Assembly (NCBI GenBank): GCA_030652995.1
Contig: JAUSAG010000035.1
Span: forward strand, 170,725-234,724
Direction: 5' to 3'
DNA: 64,000 nucleotides
From: Methylotenera sp.
GTDB lineage: Bacteria; Pseudomonadota; Gammaproteobacteria; Burkholderiales; Methylophilaceae
A program made the position numbers and the translations under genes. The notes under the pieces were generated by a model. It worked only from the letters and a program-made list of their open reading frames with translations. It was not told where the DNA came from and did not search any database. Positions 30,932 to 39,556 of the stretch are shown one piece after another; positions within the stretch are counted from its first letter, which is position 1; each line of letters begins with the position of its first letter.

Positions 30932-32056
30932 TTACAAGTATTCTTCTACCGTAAACAGTTTGCGATGTTCGCGGATGGCGTAGCGGTCCGTCATGCCTGC
31001 AATGTAATCGGCCACCGCGCGCGGTTTGTTGATTTCAGCGTAGGTTTGAAATTCTTTGGGTAGCAGGCCTGTGTTTTCAAAAAACACGGCGAATAGTTCG
31101 CGCACGATGCGGGCAGCTTTTGCGCTCATGCGGTTGACCTTATAATGGTGATACAGATTTTTGCGTAAAAATTGTTTGAGTTTTTGATTTTGCGCGGCGA
31201 TTTCATCACTAAAATTAACCAGTGGCGGTAGCTGGCGAATGTCAGCGATGCTTTGTGGCTGGTGTTGTGCAATGTTGTGTGCGCTTTGCGTGCATAAATC
31301 CACCACTAAGGTGTTGATCATGCGACGCACGGTTTCGTGTATCAGGCGTTTTTGTTCTAGTTTCGGGTATTTAGTTTTTACCTCGGCTAGATTTTGCGCA
31401 AACAGCTCTACTTTTGACAATTGCTCAATGGTGATTAAGCCTGAGCGTAACCCATCGTCAATATCATGATTGTTGTAGGCAATTTCATCGGCATAGTTGG
31501 TGAGTTGCGCTTCTAAACTGGGGCTGGTTTTATCGATAAAGCGCTGACCTACTTCACCCAGTTGCCTGGCGTTTTTAATGGAGCAGTGCTTGAGGATGCC
31601 TTCACGCACTTCAAAGGTTAAGTTTAAGCCGTCAAACTCAGCATAACGTTGCTCTAGTTGTTCTACCACGCGTAATGATTGCAGGTTATGCTCAAAGCCA
31701 CAAAAGTCACGCATACATTCATTGAGTGCATCTTGCCCGGCATGTCCAAAGGGCGTGTGACCTAAATCATGCGCTAGTGCAATCGCTTCAGTGAGGTCTT
31801 CATGCAGGTTGAGTGTACGCGCGATGCCACGCGCCATTTGGGCGACTTCTAAACTATGCGTTAAGCGAGTGCGAAATAAATCACCTTCGTGGTTTACAAA
31901 TACTTGCGTTTTATACTCTAGGCGGCGAAAGGCTGTGGAGTGGATAATGCGGTCGCGGTCGCGCTGGAAAGCGTTGCGGGTAGAGGAAGGTGGCTCGTTA
32001 AATTGGCGGCCTATGGATAGCGCAGGGTTGGCGGCGTAGGGTGCGAGTGGGTTCAT
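30932..32056 (-). CDS. dgt: dGTPase-like HD-domain triphosphohydrolase
   Basis: The 374-residue protein is a dGTPase of the short type, hydrolysing dNTPs to nucleosides and triphosphate. The HD motif is clear: [17 protein letters not shown], then [33 protein letters not shown] and [17 protein letters not shown], carrying the metal ligands H...HD...D. In many betaproteobacteria this gene directly follows aroB, as here apart from the palindromic repeat. The gene is probably native and not part of the TA island it borders. Confidence 0.95.
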   Translation of the reverse strand: MNPLAPYAANPALSIGRQFNEPPSSTRNAFQRDRDRIIHSTAFRRLEYKTQVFVNHEGDLFRTRLTHSLEVAQMARGIARTLNLHEDLTEAIALAHDLGHTPFGHAGQDALNECMRDFCGFEHNLQSLRVVEQLEQRYAEFDGLNLTFEVREGILKHCSIKNARQLGEVGQRFIDKTSPSLEAQLTNYADEIAYNNHDIDDGLRSGLITIEQLSKVELFAQNLAEVKTKYPKLEQKRLIHETVRRMINTLVVDLCTQSAHNIAQHQPQSIADIRQLPPLVNFSDEIAAQNQKLKQFLRKNLYHHYKVNRMSAKAARIVRELFAVFFENTGLLPKEFQTYAEINKPRAVADYIAGMTDRYAIREHRKLFTVEEYL

Positions 32057-32087
32057 AAGGGCTCTTTAATTTACCAACTATTATTTA

Positions 32088-32173
32088 AAATGGGGTCATG
32101 GGTCATTAAATGGGGTGACATTAAATGGGGTCAGACTCGATTAGATAGAGCTAAATCGAATCTGACCCCATTT
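32088..32173. repeat. 19-bp palindromic repeat, copy C, with partial copies
   Basis: The arms (32123-32142 and 32154-32173) have one mismatch and an 11-base loop. Two partial copies of the same TAAAATGGGGT/TAAATGGGGT start lie just before it (from about 32088 and 32108). The cluster lies between dgt and aroB. Confidence 0.8.
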
Positions 32174-32260
32174 AACCACATAGGAGACTGAACGCACCCT
32201 AAACTTTCCCACTGAAAAGGGAGAGGAGCTTGGCTGGCGCAGCCAGGTTAGATTGGGTTG

Positions 32261-33334
32261 TCACAACGCCAGGGTCTGTTTTAATTTTTCAGCATCATAG
32301 TCGCTGGTAATCACGGCGTTGCCTATGCCTTGTTGTAATACTAATCTGATTTTTCCATCTGCTACTTTTTTATCTAACTGCATTAGATCCAAATAGTTAT
32401 CTACGCTTAATTTTGGGGCTTGTAATGGTAAGTTAGCCGCAGTGAGTAACGCAAATATGCGTTTTACTTCATCGCCTGTTAGCCAGCCCATGCGTTTGGA
32501 TAAATCTGCCGCCATCATGGTGCCCGCAGCTACCGCCTCGCCATGCAACCATACACCATAGCCCATTGCGTTTTCAATGGCATGGCCAAAGGTGTGACCT
32601 AAGTTTAGCAGTGCGCGTTCGCCGTTTTCGTGTTCATCTATCGCCACCACTTCGGCTTTGTTCTGGCATGAGCGGTATATTGCATAGCTCAATGCTGCTT
32701 CATCTAACGCCATAAGTTTGGCGATATTCAGTTCTATCCAGTCAAAAAATGCTACATCGCGAATTAAGCCATATTTAATGACTTCTGCCATGCCTGCAGA
32801 AAATTCTCTTGCTGGTAATGTTTGCAAGGTATCAATATCAGCTAGCACCAGTTGTGGCTGGTAAAAGGCACCGATCATGTTCTTACCCAGCGGGTGGTTG
32901 ATGCCGGTTTTGCCACCTACGGATGAATCCACCTGAGAAAGCAGCGTGGTGGGGATTTGAATAAATGGCACACCGCGCAAATAAGTAGCGGCCGCATAGC
33001 CAGTTAAGTCACCAATTACGCCGCCGCCAAGTGCTATCAATGTTGTACTGCGCTCGCAGCGATTTTGTAACAAGGCATCGTAAATCTTATTGAGCGTTTC
33101 TGTGTTTTTATAGGCCTCGCCATCTGGCAAAATAATAGGGATGACTGAAACACCCGCATCTTGTAACGTTTGCGTTAATTTGTCTAAATATAACGGCGCA
33201 ACCGTGGTGTTAGTCACAATTGCGACGTGCTTACGTTTTAGGTGCGGCAATATGAGGCTGGCATCAGCAATTAAATTGCGTCCGATATGAATCGGGTAGC
33301 TTCTATTGGCTAATTCTACTTTGAGTGTTTGCAT
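32261..33334 (-). CDS. aroB: 3-dehydroquinate synthase
   Basis: AroB converts DAHP to 3-dehydroquinate, the second step of the shikimate pathway, using NAD and zinc. The 357 residues contain the NAD loop [42 protein letters not shown], and the zinc ligands in [12 protein letters not shown] and [10 protein letters not shown]. It starts 18 bp after aroK. Confidence 0.98.
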   Translation of the reverse strand: MQTLKVELANRSYPIHIGRNLIADASLILPHLKRKHVAIVTNTTVAPLYLDKLTQTLQDAGVSVIPIILPDGEAYKNTETLNKIYDALLQNRCERSTTLIALGGGVIGDLTGYAAATYLRGVPFIQIPTTLLSQVDSSVGGKTGINHPLGKNMIGAFYQPQLVLADIDTLQTLPAREFSAGMAEVIKYGLIRDVAFFDWIELNIAKLMALDEAALSYAIYRSCQNKAEVVAIDEHENGERALLNLGHTFGHAIENAMGYGVWLHGEAVAAGTMMAADLSKRMGWLTGDEVKRIFALLTAANLPLQAPKLSVDNYLDLMQLDKKVADGKIRLVLQQGIGNAVITSDYDAEKLKQTLAL

Positions 33335-33352
33335 ATTGAGTTTAATGATAAT

Positions 33353-33859
33353 TTACTTGGTTAATAATTGTTCAATGGTATGGGTGATTTCTGCGGCTGA
33401 TTGCGCGCCAGTATCTACAATGTAATCCGCTAGGCTGGTGTAAATCGGGTCGCGCTGGATATATAACCGCTCAAGTTTTTGCCGCAAATTGCCACCTTGC
33501 AATAAGGGGCGCGTTTTATCATGGCGTGTACGCTGATATAAATCATTCACCTTGCCGCGCAAGTAGATAATTTTGCCATGTTTTTTAAGTAGCACTCTGT
33601 TTTCTGGCAACAATACCGCGCCGCCGCCGGTGGCCATCACAATGTTTTTTAACTGGGTTAATTCTTCAATAGCTGCGGTTTCGCGCTTACGAAAGCCATC
33701 TTCACCCTCTAACTCAAAAATTAAAGGAATTTTTACCCCTGTTTTCCGCTCTATTTCAACGTCAGAATCGTAAAAATCACGCCCCAATTGTTTTGCCAGC
33801 AAACGACCAATCGTCGTTTTTCCGGCACCCATCAGGCCTATAAAATAAATGTTATCCAA
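33353..33859 (-). CDS. aroK: Shikimate kinase
   Basis: AroK phosphorylates shikimate with ATP. P-loop GLMGAGKTTIG, the shikimate-binding DSDVEIE and GGGAVL motifs, and the lid R-x-DKTRPLL are present. The frame is open back to 33973, but its first 38 codons run through a terminator hairpin and a TnpB tail. I therefore place the start at the TTG at 33859 (LDNIYFIGLMGAGKT, 168 residues, the family's length). A GGAG lies 9 bases upstream, supplied by the TnpB-tail sequence. aroB follows. Confidence 0.93.
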   Translation of the reverse strand: MDNIYFIGLMGAGKTTIGRLLAKQLGRDFYDSDVEIERKTGVKIPLIFELEGEDGFRKRETAAIEELTQLKNIVMATGGGAVLLPENRVLLKKHGKIIYLRGKVNDLYQRTRHDKTRPLLQGGNLRQKLERLYIQRDPIYTSLADYIVDTGAQSAAEITHTIEQLLTK

Positions 33860-33861
33860 GT

Positions 33862-33896
33862 GAACTACTCCGCCGTGAACGGCAAAGATTTCCGCG
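33862..33896 (-). mobile_element. IS200/IS605-type right-end tail next to aroK
   Basis: On the minus strand the sequence reads KSLPFTAE-stop, with a GCCG-TTCA-CGGC hairpin, then GGAGTAGTTCAC. It matches the end of the TnpB remnant upstream of ispD over 20 bp with two differences. Only the last few codons and the end hairpin remain, directly against the aroK start codon. Confidence 0.65.
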
Positions 33897-33944
33897 CACT
33901 GTGTTAAAAATACCCTTGTTTCTAAAAATGGCACCCTGCAAAAC

Positions 33945-33976
33945 AAAATGCCCATCACAATTATGATGGGCATTTT
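33945..33976 (-). terminator. Terminator between pilQ and aroK
   Basis: A perfect 13-bp stem, AAAATGCCCATCA paired with TGATGGGCATTTT, with a 6-base loop, lies 42 bp after the pilQ stop. It would end the pilM-Q transcript before aroK. Confidence 0.85.
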
Positions 33977-34017
33977 ATGACAATCTTAACTATCTGTCAG
34001 ATTTTGCTAATCTTTGA

Positions 34018-36279
34018 TTAATTCAAAGCTAATCCATCATCCATAATTTTTGGTGTTACAAATATCAGTAGTTCTGTTTTGTCTTTTTGTACTACTTTAC
34101 GTTTAAACGCATTGCCTATAATAGGCAAGTCACCAAAGAATGGTACTTTATCAACATCGTTACGGTCAGTTTGCTCATAAATTCCGCCAAGCACGGCTGT
34201 TTCGCCATTAGAAACCAGCACCTGCGTCTTCACACTTTGCGTGTTGATAGATGGCACGCCTGCTGTCGGTGGACCAGGTGCATCTTTTTTAACAACCAAA
34301 TCCATGATAATTTTGTCATCAGGCGTTATTTGCGGCGTCACTTCCAAGCTTAACACCGCATCTATAAACTGAATACCCGCTGCCCCAATTGCACCTATCT
34401 CTAGGTATGGAATCCTAGTACCTTGCGCTATAGTGGCTTTTTTCTGATTAGCGGTACTGACACGTGGACTGGAAACAATTTTTCCACGTTGGTCACTTTC
34501 AAGTGCCGATAACTCAAGGTTCAATAATAAACCTGCTGGCAATCTAAATAAGCTGAATGCAAAATTACCGAATGCATTAGCGACAGGTAAGTTTGCCATT
34601 AAATCCTGAGCACCATCAGTGCTAAATCCAGGAGTTACCACGCTATCAGGCCCGCCAATCGCGGTAGTAGCAAGCCTTCCTGTACCCGTACGACCTGTGC
34701 CAGTTTCGGTGATGGTACCTGTGGTAATATTTCTAGCAGTTACGGCATTACCTAAAGTACCGCTAATACCTAGGCGATTATCACCACTTACCTGTTGCTT
34801 TTGGACACCAAATCTGGCACCGAGCGATCTGCCAAACTTCTCATCAGCAATCACCAAGCGTGATTCAATCATTACCTGTCTTACTGGAATATCGATTTTT
34901 TGAATGAGCGCACTAATTTCTTCTAATTTTTTTGCAGTATCCATGATAAATATGGTGTTGGTCCGTGGATCATTGACTACACTTCCGCGTTGTGAAAGGA
35001 TGCCCATCATACCGCCAGCCCCACCAGCCCCACCAGCCATACCAGCACCGCCAGCACCACCAGCAGCACCACCAAAACCACCCATACCCATCAGAAGTGC
35101 TCTCATGTCATCGGCTTTTTGATACTTAAGTGTAAAAGATTCTGTGCGAAGTGGCTCCAACGTTTCCCTGTCTTTTAAAGCTTGTAACTCAGCTTTTTCT
35201 TTTGCATTAACCTCTTCTGCTGGGGCTACACTAATCACATTACCTGTTTTGGTCATATGCAAGCCCTTGCTTTCGATGATGATATCCATCGCTTGATCCC
35301 AAGGTACATCTTTTAAACGCAAAGTTAAGTTTCCAGTGACCGTGTCGCTGGTGATGATATTCAGCCCAGTAAAGTCAGCAATTACCTGCAACACAGAGCG
35401 TACTTCAATATTCTGGAAATTCAATGAGAGCTTTTCTCCAGAGAAACCCGACTTAGCACCACGCACCAGTTTGTTTGGGTCTTCTGCCACTTGGCGCACG
35501 TCAATAATGAATTTTTTATCTGCCTGATACGCCGATTGCTCCCAGTTGCCTTTAGGCTCAATAACCATGCGGCCATTTTTACCTTGCTTCATGGTATCAA
35601 CATAGATCACTGGTGTGTTGAAGTTGGTGACATTTAAACGGCGCTGTAAGCTCGCAGGCACATCTGTATTGATAAAATCAACAACAATGGTTTTACCTTT
35701 TTGCTTTATGTTAATGCCTACTGATGCGTCGGATAAATCAACAATAATACGGCCTTCTCCATTTTTACCGCGTGTAAAATCAACGTTGCTGAGGGTAGCT
35801 GACTGCGCGCCTAAACTTGTCTCTGCAAACTTGGTTTCTACGACACTGTTGGCACTAACTTCATTGCCTTGTAGCAAAATGGTGACTTCATTACCGCTGA
35901 CTGAGGTGCTATAACCTACATTTTTAGATAAATTAAGCACTAGGCGCGTACGCTCTTTGCCTTGCGCTAAAGTTATGCTTTTAAGCGCCCCCTGATCAGC
36001 TACAACATTATTTTTTGCTAAGCCGTTACCCACCTGCGGAAAATCTAAGGCAACACGTGGCGGACTATTGAGTGTAAATCCAGCAGGTGGATTTTTAAGT
36101 GGTAGCGTTGTTTTTACGCGAATGCTGACCCGACCACCTGGCAAGGTGGAATAATCGATGCTTTCAATTTTATTGCCTAACTCAGCCTGATCCTCAGCCA
36201 ATATCAATCCTGAAAAAATCGTTAGCCCCAGCAGCAGGCCTGCTTGTAAAATTTTAGCCATCCACATAGTTGTTTTCAT
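34018..36279 (-). CDS. pilQ: Type IV pilus secretin PilQ
   Basis: PilQ forms the outer-membrane channel through which the pilus passes. From the ATG at 36279 (ribosome binding site AAGGTGA) it has 753 residues. There is a signal peptide ending GLILA, and two AMIN domains (about 35-270) that bind peptidoglycan. Secretin/TonB short N-terminal and N1 domains (LSLNFQNIEVRSVLQVIADFTGLNI) follow. The C-terminal secretin barrel has VASSPRVSTANQ-like and TELLIFVTPKIM motifs. A 30-residue, nearly pure glycine-alanine stretch (about 410-440) interrupts the N1-to-barrel region. It is the last of pilMNOPQ, 217 bp after pilP. Confidence 0.96.
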   Translation of the reverse strand: MKTTMWMAKILQAGLLLGLTIFSGLILAEDQAELGNKIESIDYSTLPGGRVSIRVKTTLPLKNPPAGFTLNSPPRVALDFPQVGNGLAKNNVVADQGALKSITLAQGKERTRLVLNLSKNVGYSTSVSGNEVTILLQGNEVSANSVVETKFAETSLGAQSATLSNVDFTRGKNGEGRIIVDLSDASVGINIKQKGKTIVVDFINTDVPASLQRRLNVTNFNTPVIYVDTMKQGKNGRMVIEPKGNWEQSAYQADKKFIIDVRQVAEDPNKLVRGAKSGFSGEKLSLNFQNIEVRSVLQVIADFTGLNIITSDTVTGNLTLRLKDVPWDQAMDIIIESKGLHMTKTGNVISVAPAEEVNAKEKAELQALKDRETLEPLRTESFTLKYQKADDMRALLMGMGGFGGAAGGAGGAGMAGGAGGAGGMMGILSQRGSVVNDPRTNTIFIMDTAKKLEEISALIQKIDIPVRQVMIESRLVIADEKFGRSLGARFGVQKQQVSGDNRLGISGTLGNAVTARNITTGTITETGTGRTGTGRLATTAIGGPDSVVTPGFSTDGAQDLMANLPVANAFGNFAFSLFRLPAGLLLNLELSALESDQRGKIVSSPRVSTANQKKATIAQGTRIPYLEIGAIGAAGIQFIDAVLSLEVTPQITPDDKIIMDLVVKKDAPGPPTAGVPSINTQSVKTQVLVSNGETAVLGGIYEQTDRNDVDKVPFFGDLPIIGNAFKRKVVQKDKTELLIFVTPKIMDDGLALN

Positions 36280-36287
36280 TATTTCAC

Positions 36288-36351
36288 CTTGATTCTTAAA
36301 TTTCATGGATTCTTAACTTCATGGGTTCTTAACTCCATGGATTACTAATTT
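36288..36351. repeat. Four imperfect 16-bp tandem repeats upstream of pilQ
   Basis: Units CTTGATTCTTAAATTT, CATGGATTCTTAACTT, CATGGGTTCTTAACTC and CATGGATTACTAATTT run in tandem at 36288, 36304, 36320 and 36336. They end at the pilQ ribosome binding site, so they form part of the pilQ leader. Confidence 0.7.
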
Positions 36352-36428
36352 CTTAAATGACTTGTACTGCTTTCTAGTTGATGCCTTTGCACGAATGCTT
36401 TTTTTAAAACTACAACTTGTCGCTAGCG

Positions 36429-36451
36429 TTCCCTTCGACAGCCTCAGGGAA
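36429..36451. repeat. REP-like element between pilP and pilQ
   Basis: TTCCCT and AGGGAA pair across an 11-base loop TCGACAGCCTC. The CCCTTCGACAGCCTCAGGG core is the widespread REP-type intergenic repeat of proteobacteria. A related half, TAGGCTCAATGAACTC, follows directly. Only one copy was seen here. Confidence 0.55.
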
Positions 36452-36496
36452 AGTGCGGTAGGCTCAATGAACTCTAGTAAGCAAATTATTAAATTA

Positions 36497-37039
36497 CTAT
36501 TCTTGTAGCGCCAAAGTTGAGGTGCGCTCTACCCAATCACCTGAAAGATCATCTTGCACTATTTCTTTAAGCACCATTTCACTGTCTGTTACTTGCGTGA
36601 CTCTACCAAAATTTTGACCTACATAGTTACCAAGCTTTACTTGTTGCACAGCGTTATCTGGTGTTTTAAGTAGCGCATAAGTCAGTTTGCTTTTTGATAA
36701 CAAGCCAACGTATTTTAAACTTTCTAACGGGTAAGCTTCCATCGGCTCTTTGGGTCTGTTTAAATTTGGATGTAGCACACTTAAATTACTACTAACCGCC
36801 TTACGTGCCCGAAACGGGTCTATCAAAAGGCCATCTGCATTATATTGCAGGGCTAAATAAGGCTTCACTTCTGGTAACGGCTTGATTTTAGGCACGACAT
36901 CTTTAGCAGCATCACGCATATATTGATCAAGGTCATCGCCATCACCACCACATGCAACTAAGGCTAAAGTTAAAAAGCCGCTTAAGCCAAGCTTGAAGCG
37001 ATTACTTGATGTTGATTTATGTTTTAGGCTATCACTCAC
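36497..37039 (-). CDS. pilP: Type IV pilus lipoprotein PilP
   Basis: PilP links the PilMNO inner-membrane complex to the PilQ secretin. The 180-residue precursor has a lipoprotein signal with the lipobox LVAC (C29). A disordered linker follows, then the beta-sandwich domain with ESLKYVGLL and VKLGNYVGQNFGRVTQV. It starts 5 bp after pilO. The stop is followed by a REP-like repeat before pilQ. Confidence 0.95.
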   Translation of the reverse strand: MSDSLKHKSTSSNRFKLGLSGFLTLALVACGGDGDDLDQYMRDAAKDVVPKIKPLPEVKPYLALQYNADGLLIDPFRARKAVSSNLSVLHPNLNRPKEPMEAYPLESLKYVGLLSKSKLTYALLKTPDNAVQQVKLGNYVGQNFGRVTQVTDSEMVLKEIVQDDLSGDWVERTSTLALQE

Positions 37040-37044
37040 GGCAA

Positions 37045-37701
37045 TTATTGACCTTTCTTCGCAGCTTGATCTTTAGCCGCTTTGCGTTTTGCGGCAACTT
37101 CATCAGCATCTAAATAGCGATAAGTTTTAGCGGCCGCCTCCATCACCAGCACTGCATCTGTAGAGGATGGTTTAACGTCTTTGCTTTGATTGGTAACAGC
37201 AATATCACCCAAAGTTACGATGCGCGATAGTTTTGAGATATCTGTCGCAAATGCGCCTAAGTCATGGTATCTACCTAGCAATTTAATAGTGATTGGCATT
37301 TCAGCATAAAAATCTTCCTGCGATTCTTGCCCTGGCTTAAATAGCTCAAACTCTAAGCCCCGACTTAACCCGGCCTGATTAATGTCTGTCAGCAAGCCAT
37401 CAATTTGAGACCTATCTGGCAACTGTTTTAACAACGCTCCAAAGGTTTTTTCAATTTCCACCATTTGCATTTTGTAAGCTTCTAAGCTAATAGCCTGGGT
37501 TTTTTTTTCTAAAAATACTTTTCTCAACTCTTGCTCTTTATTCTTTTCGGTTTCCAGCGCTTCTAGTTCTGGGCTCCATAAGAAGTAATACCCAAGTGCT
37601 ACCAATACCAAAAAAACACCTGCCAACAACACCGCCTTGACCGGCGCAGGCAAGCTACCAGCATTATTGATGTCTATATTATTGAAATCATCTAATTTCA
37701 T
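37045..37701 (-). CDS. pilO: Type IV pilus alignment protein PilO
   Basis: PilO forms a heterodimer with PilN in the periplasm and aligns the pilus machine. The 218 residues have a short cytosolic N-terminus, one membrane helix (about 24-45), a coiled coil with KKTQAISLEAYK, and the ferredoxin-like fold (LLKQLPDRSQIDGLLTDINQAGLSRGL). A lysine-rich C-terminus follows. It overlaps pilN by 4 bp. Confidence 0.95.
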   Translation of the reverse strand: MKLDDFNNIDINNAGSLPAPVKAVLLAGVFLVLVALGYYFLWSPELEALETEKNKEQELRKVFLEKKTQAISLEAYKMQMVEIEKTFGALLKQLPDRSQIDGLLTDINQAGLSRGLEFELFKPGQESQEDFYAEMPITIKLLGRYHDLGAFATDISKLSRIVTLGDIAVTNQSKDVKPSSTDAVLVMEAAAKTYRYLDADEVAAKRKAAKDQAAKKGQ

Positions 37702-38285
37702 GATTGACGTCCATTTTCAGGCTTAGCATCTTCAGCGTCCACCTTGGGTGTTTTAAGATTCACTTGCAAGGTAAACATATTTTGTTTTACGCCATTCACT
37801 GTAACCGCTTTAATCTCAATTAAAATAGGTGATTCCAGCCAGTTTGAGGCGTTAAAGTTACGCACCAGTGTTGCTACTCTAGCATTGGTATCGGCAACGC
37901 CCTCAACATTAATGACATTACCCTGCTGCTTAATGCTTTTTAAATACATACCTTCGGGCAGTTGGCGACTCAGCTCATCAAACACAACCACCGATTGACT
38001 GCGGTTGGTTTGTAAATTTTCAACCACCTGCTTGCGCTCAAGCATGGCACTGATTTGATCTTTTAAATCTTTGATGTCGGCAATTTCTTTATCAAGCTTA
38101 ACAATCGCTGTATCTAAACGTTGATTACGCTCTAACTGCGTTTCAACTTGACCATTAATCACGGTATAACCCATAAAAACAATTGCGCCGGCAGCAATGG
38201 CGGAAAATAACGCCATCAGCCCAAATTCACGCTGCTTGGCTTCTCTTCTAATTTGACGATGAGGGAGTAGATTGACACGTATCAT
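37698..38285 (-). CDS. pilN: Type IV pilus assembly protein PilN
   Basis: PilN is a bitopic membrane protein whose conserved N-terminal MIRVNLLPHR motif (residues 1-10) binds PilM in the cytosol. One membrane helix (about 22-44) is followed by a coiled coil and a periplasmic domain (VFDELSRQLPEGMYLKSI). At 195 residues it has the usual length. It overlaps both pilM and pilO by 4 bp. Confidence 0.96.
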   Translation of the reverse strand: MIRVNLLPHRQIRREAKQREFGLMALFSAIAAGAIVFMGYTVINGQVETQLERNQRLDTAIVKLDKEIADIKDLKDQISAMLERKQVVENLQTNRSQSVVVFDELSRQLPEGMYLKSIKQQGNVINVEGVADTNARVATLVRNFNASNWLESPILIEIKAVTVNGVKQNMFTLQVNLKTPKVDAEDAKPENGRQS

Positions 38286-39355
38286 ATCGCTAAACCTCGC
38301 ATGGCAAGCCCACAGGCAATTAACAGTGCAGGCGCGTCTGTTGTTGCTTGCTGTTGCCTAACCCTTGTGCCAACCACCATGCCGTGAAAGGGGTTTGCAA
38401 CCAGCGTATTAACCTGTGTGCGATCTTGAACTGTAATATCAATTTCAGGAATTGTCGCGCATCCGCCAGCCAGTACAATATGATCAACGCGGTTGTATTG
38501 TGTTGAGCTGGTAAAAAATTGGAGCGCTCTGGCGACTTCCATCGCTAGCAACTGAACGAACGGCTGCAACACTTCGCTGTCGTAGCTTTCTGGTAAGCCA
38601 CCCTTACGCTTGGCGATTTCGGCCTCTTCTAATGATAAGCCAAAGCGGCGTTGAATCTCTTGCGTTAACTGACCACCACCAAAGTTCTGCTCGCGTGCAT
38701 AAACCGGTTTATTATCATGCAACACATTGATGTGCATCATGGTGGCACCGATATCAATGATCATGACGGTTTGCTCACGGCCTGCGTTAGGCAGCTGCCC
38801 CGAAACCAAGGTGTAGGCGGCCTCGGTAGCATAGGACTCAACATCCATTACCGTCACCTTAAGTCCAGCGCCTTCTGCGGCTGCCACGCGATCTTCAATT
38901 TTCTCTTTGCGGGCGGCGGCAATCAGCACTTCAACTTCATCTGAGCTATTAGGTGCAGGGCCCAACACCTGAAAATCTATATTGACTTCGTCCAGCGAGA
39001 ATGGAATATATTGATTGGCCTCAGCCTCGACTTGAACTTCCATGTCTTCTTCACGCAGGTCAGCCGACATGGTGACTTTTTTACTGATAACCGCTGAAGA
39101 CGGCAATGCCAACGCCACTCGTTTTTCACGTGAACCAAGCAATTTCCAAGCGAGCTTAATGGCATCGGCCACTTTTTCAAGATCACTCACATTGCCATCG
39201 GTCATGACATCTTTAGCCAAAGGTGAAATTGAGTAGCCTTCTAGCTTATAGCCGCCACGCCCATCGTTGGCGAGCTCAACCATCTTGACGGAAGTAGAGC
39301 TAATGTCTATACCAATAAGTGGCGGTGTTGATTCTGTAAAAAGACTGAATTTCAA
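38282..39355 (-). CDS. pilM: Type IV pilus actin-like ATPase PilM
   Basis: PilM is the actin-like cytosolic component that docks PilN. The 357 residues show the first ATP motif LIGIDISSTSVKMVEL, the central DIGATMMHINV, the EAEIAKRKGG insertion and the adenosine motif IVLAGGCATIPEI. It is the first gene of the pil operon and is transcribed away from the PBP1a gene across a 201-bp gap. Confidence 0.97.
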   Translation of the reverse strand: MKFSLFTESTPPLIGIDISSTSVKMVELANDGRGGYKLEGYSISPLAKDVMTDGNVSDLEKVADAIKLAWKLLGSREKRVALALPSSAVISKKVTMSADLREEDMEVQVEAEANQYIPFSLDEVNIDFQVLGPAPNSSDEVEVLIAAARKEKIEDRVAAAEGAGLKVTVMDVESYATEAAYTLVSGQLPNAGREQTVMIIDIGATMMHINVLHDNKPVYAREQNFGGGQLTQEIQRRFGLSLEEAEIAKRKGGLPESYDSEVLQPFVQLLAMEVARALQFFTSSTQYNRVDHIVLAGGCATIPEIDITVQDRTQVNTLVANPFHGMVVGTRVRQQQATTDAPALLIACGLAMRGLAI

Positions 39356-39556
39356 ATTGAAATTCCTTTTCTAATTTCGTTAGTTACGCACATTTCTAAT
39401 AAACTACATTAAATCCTAGCAACAAGTTTAACCCCTGTAAAGTAATTTTTATTAACGCTACTATTTTAAGTCTTTATTACATAGTTTATTCGCAGGGTTT
39501 GCCAGAGCATTTATAATGGCACACTATATGTCAATTCATCAGAAAATATATTATCC

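Noticed and set aside
32231..32245. TGGCTG-GCG-CAGCCA hairpin after aroB as terminator
   Set aside because: The stem is only 6 bp and there is no T-run on the aroB strand, so termination is not supported.
33860..33973. aroK start at the ATG at 33973
   Set aside because: This start would translate a terminator hairpin and a TnpB tail and add 38 residues absent from shikimate kinases. The TTG at 33859 gives the family's length.
34904..35122. 72-codon proline-rich plus-strand frame
   Set aside because: It is the reverse complement of the glycine-rich stretch of pilQ and therefore only a shadow.
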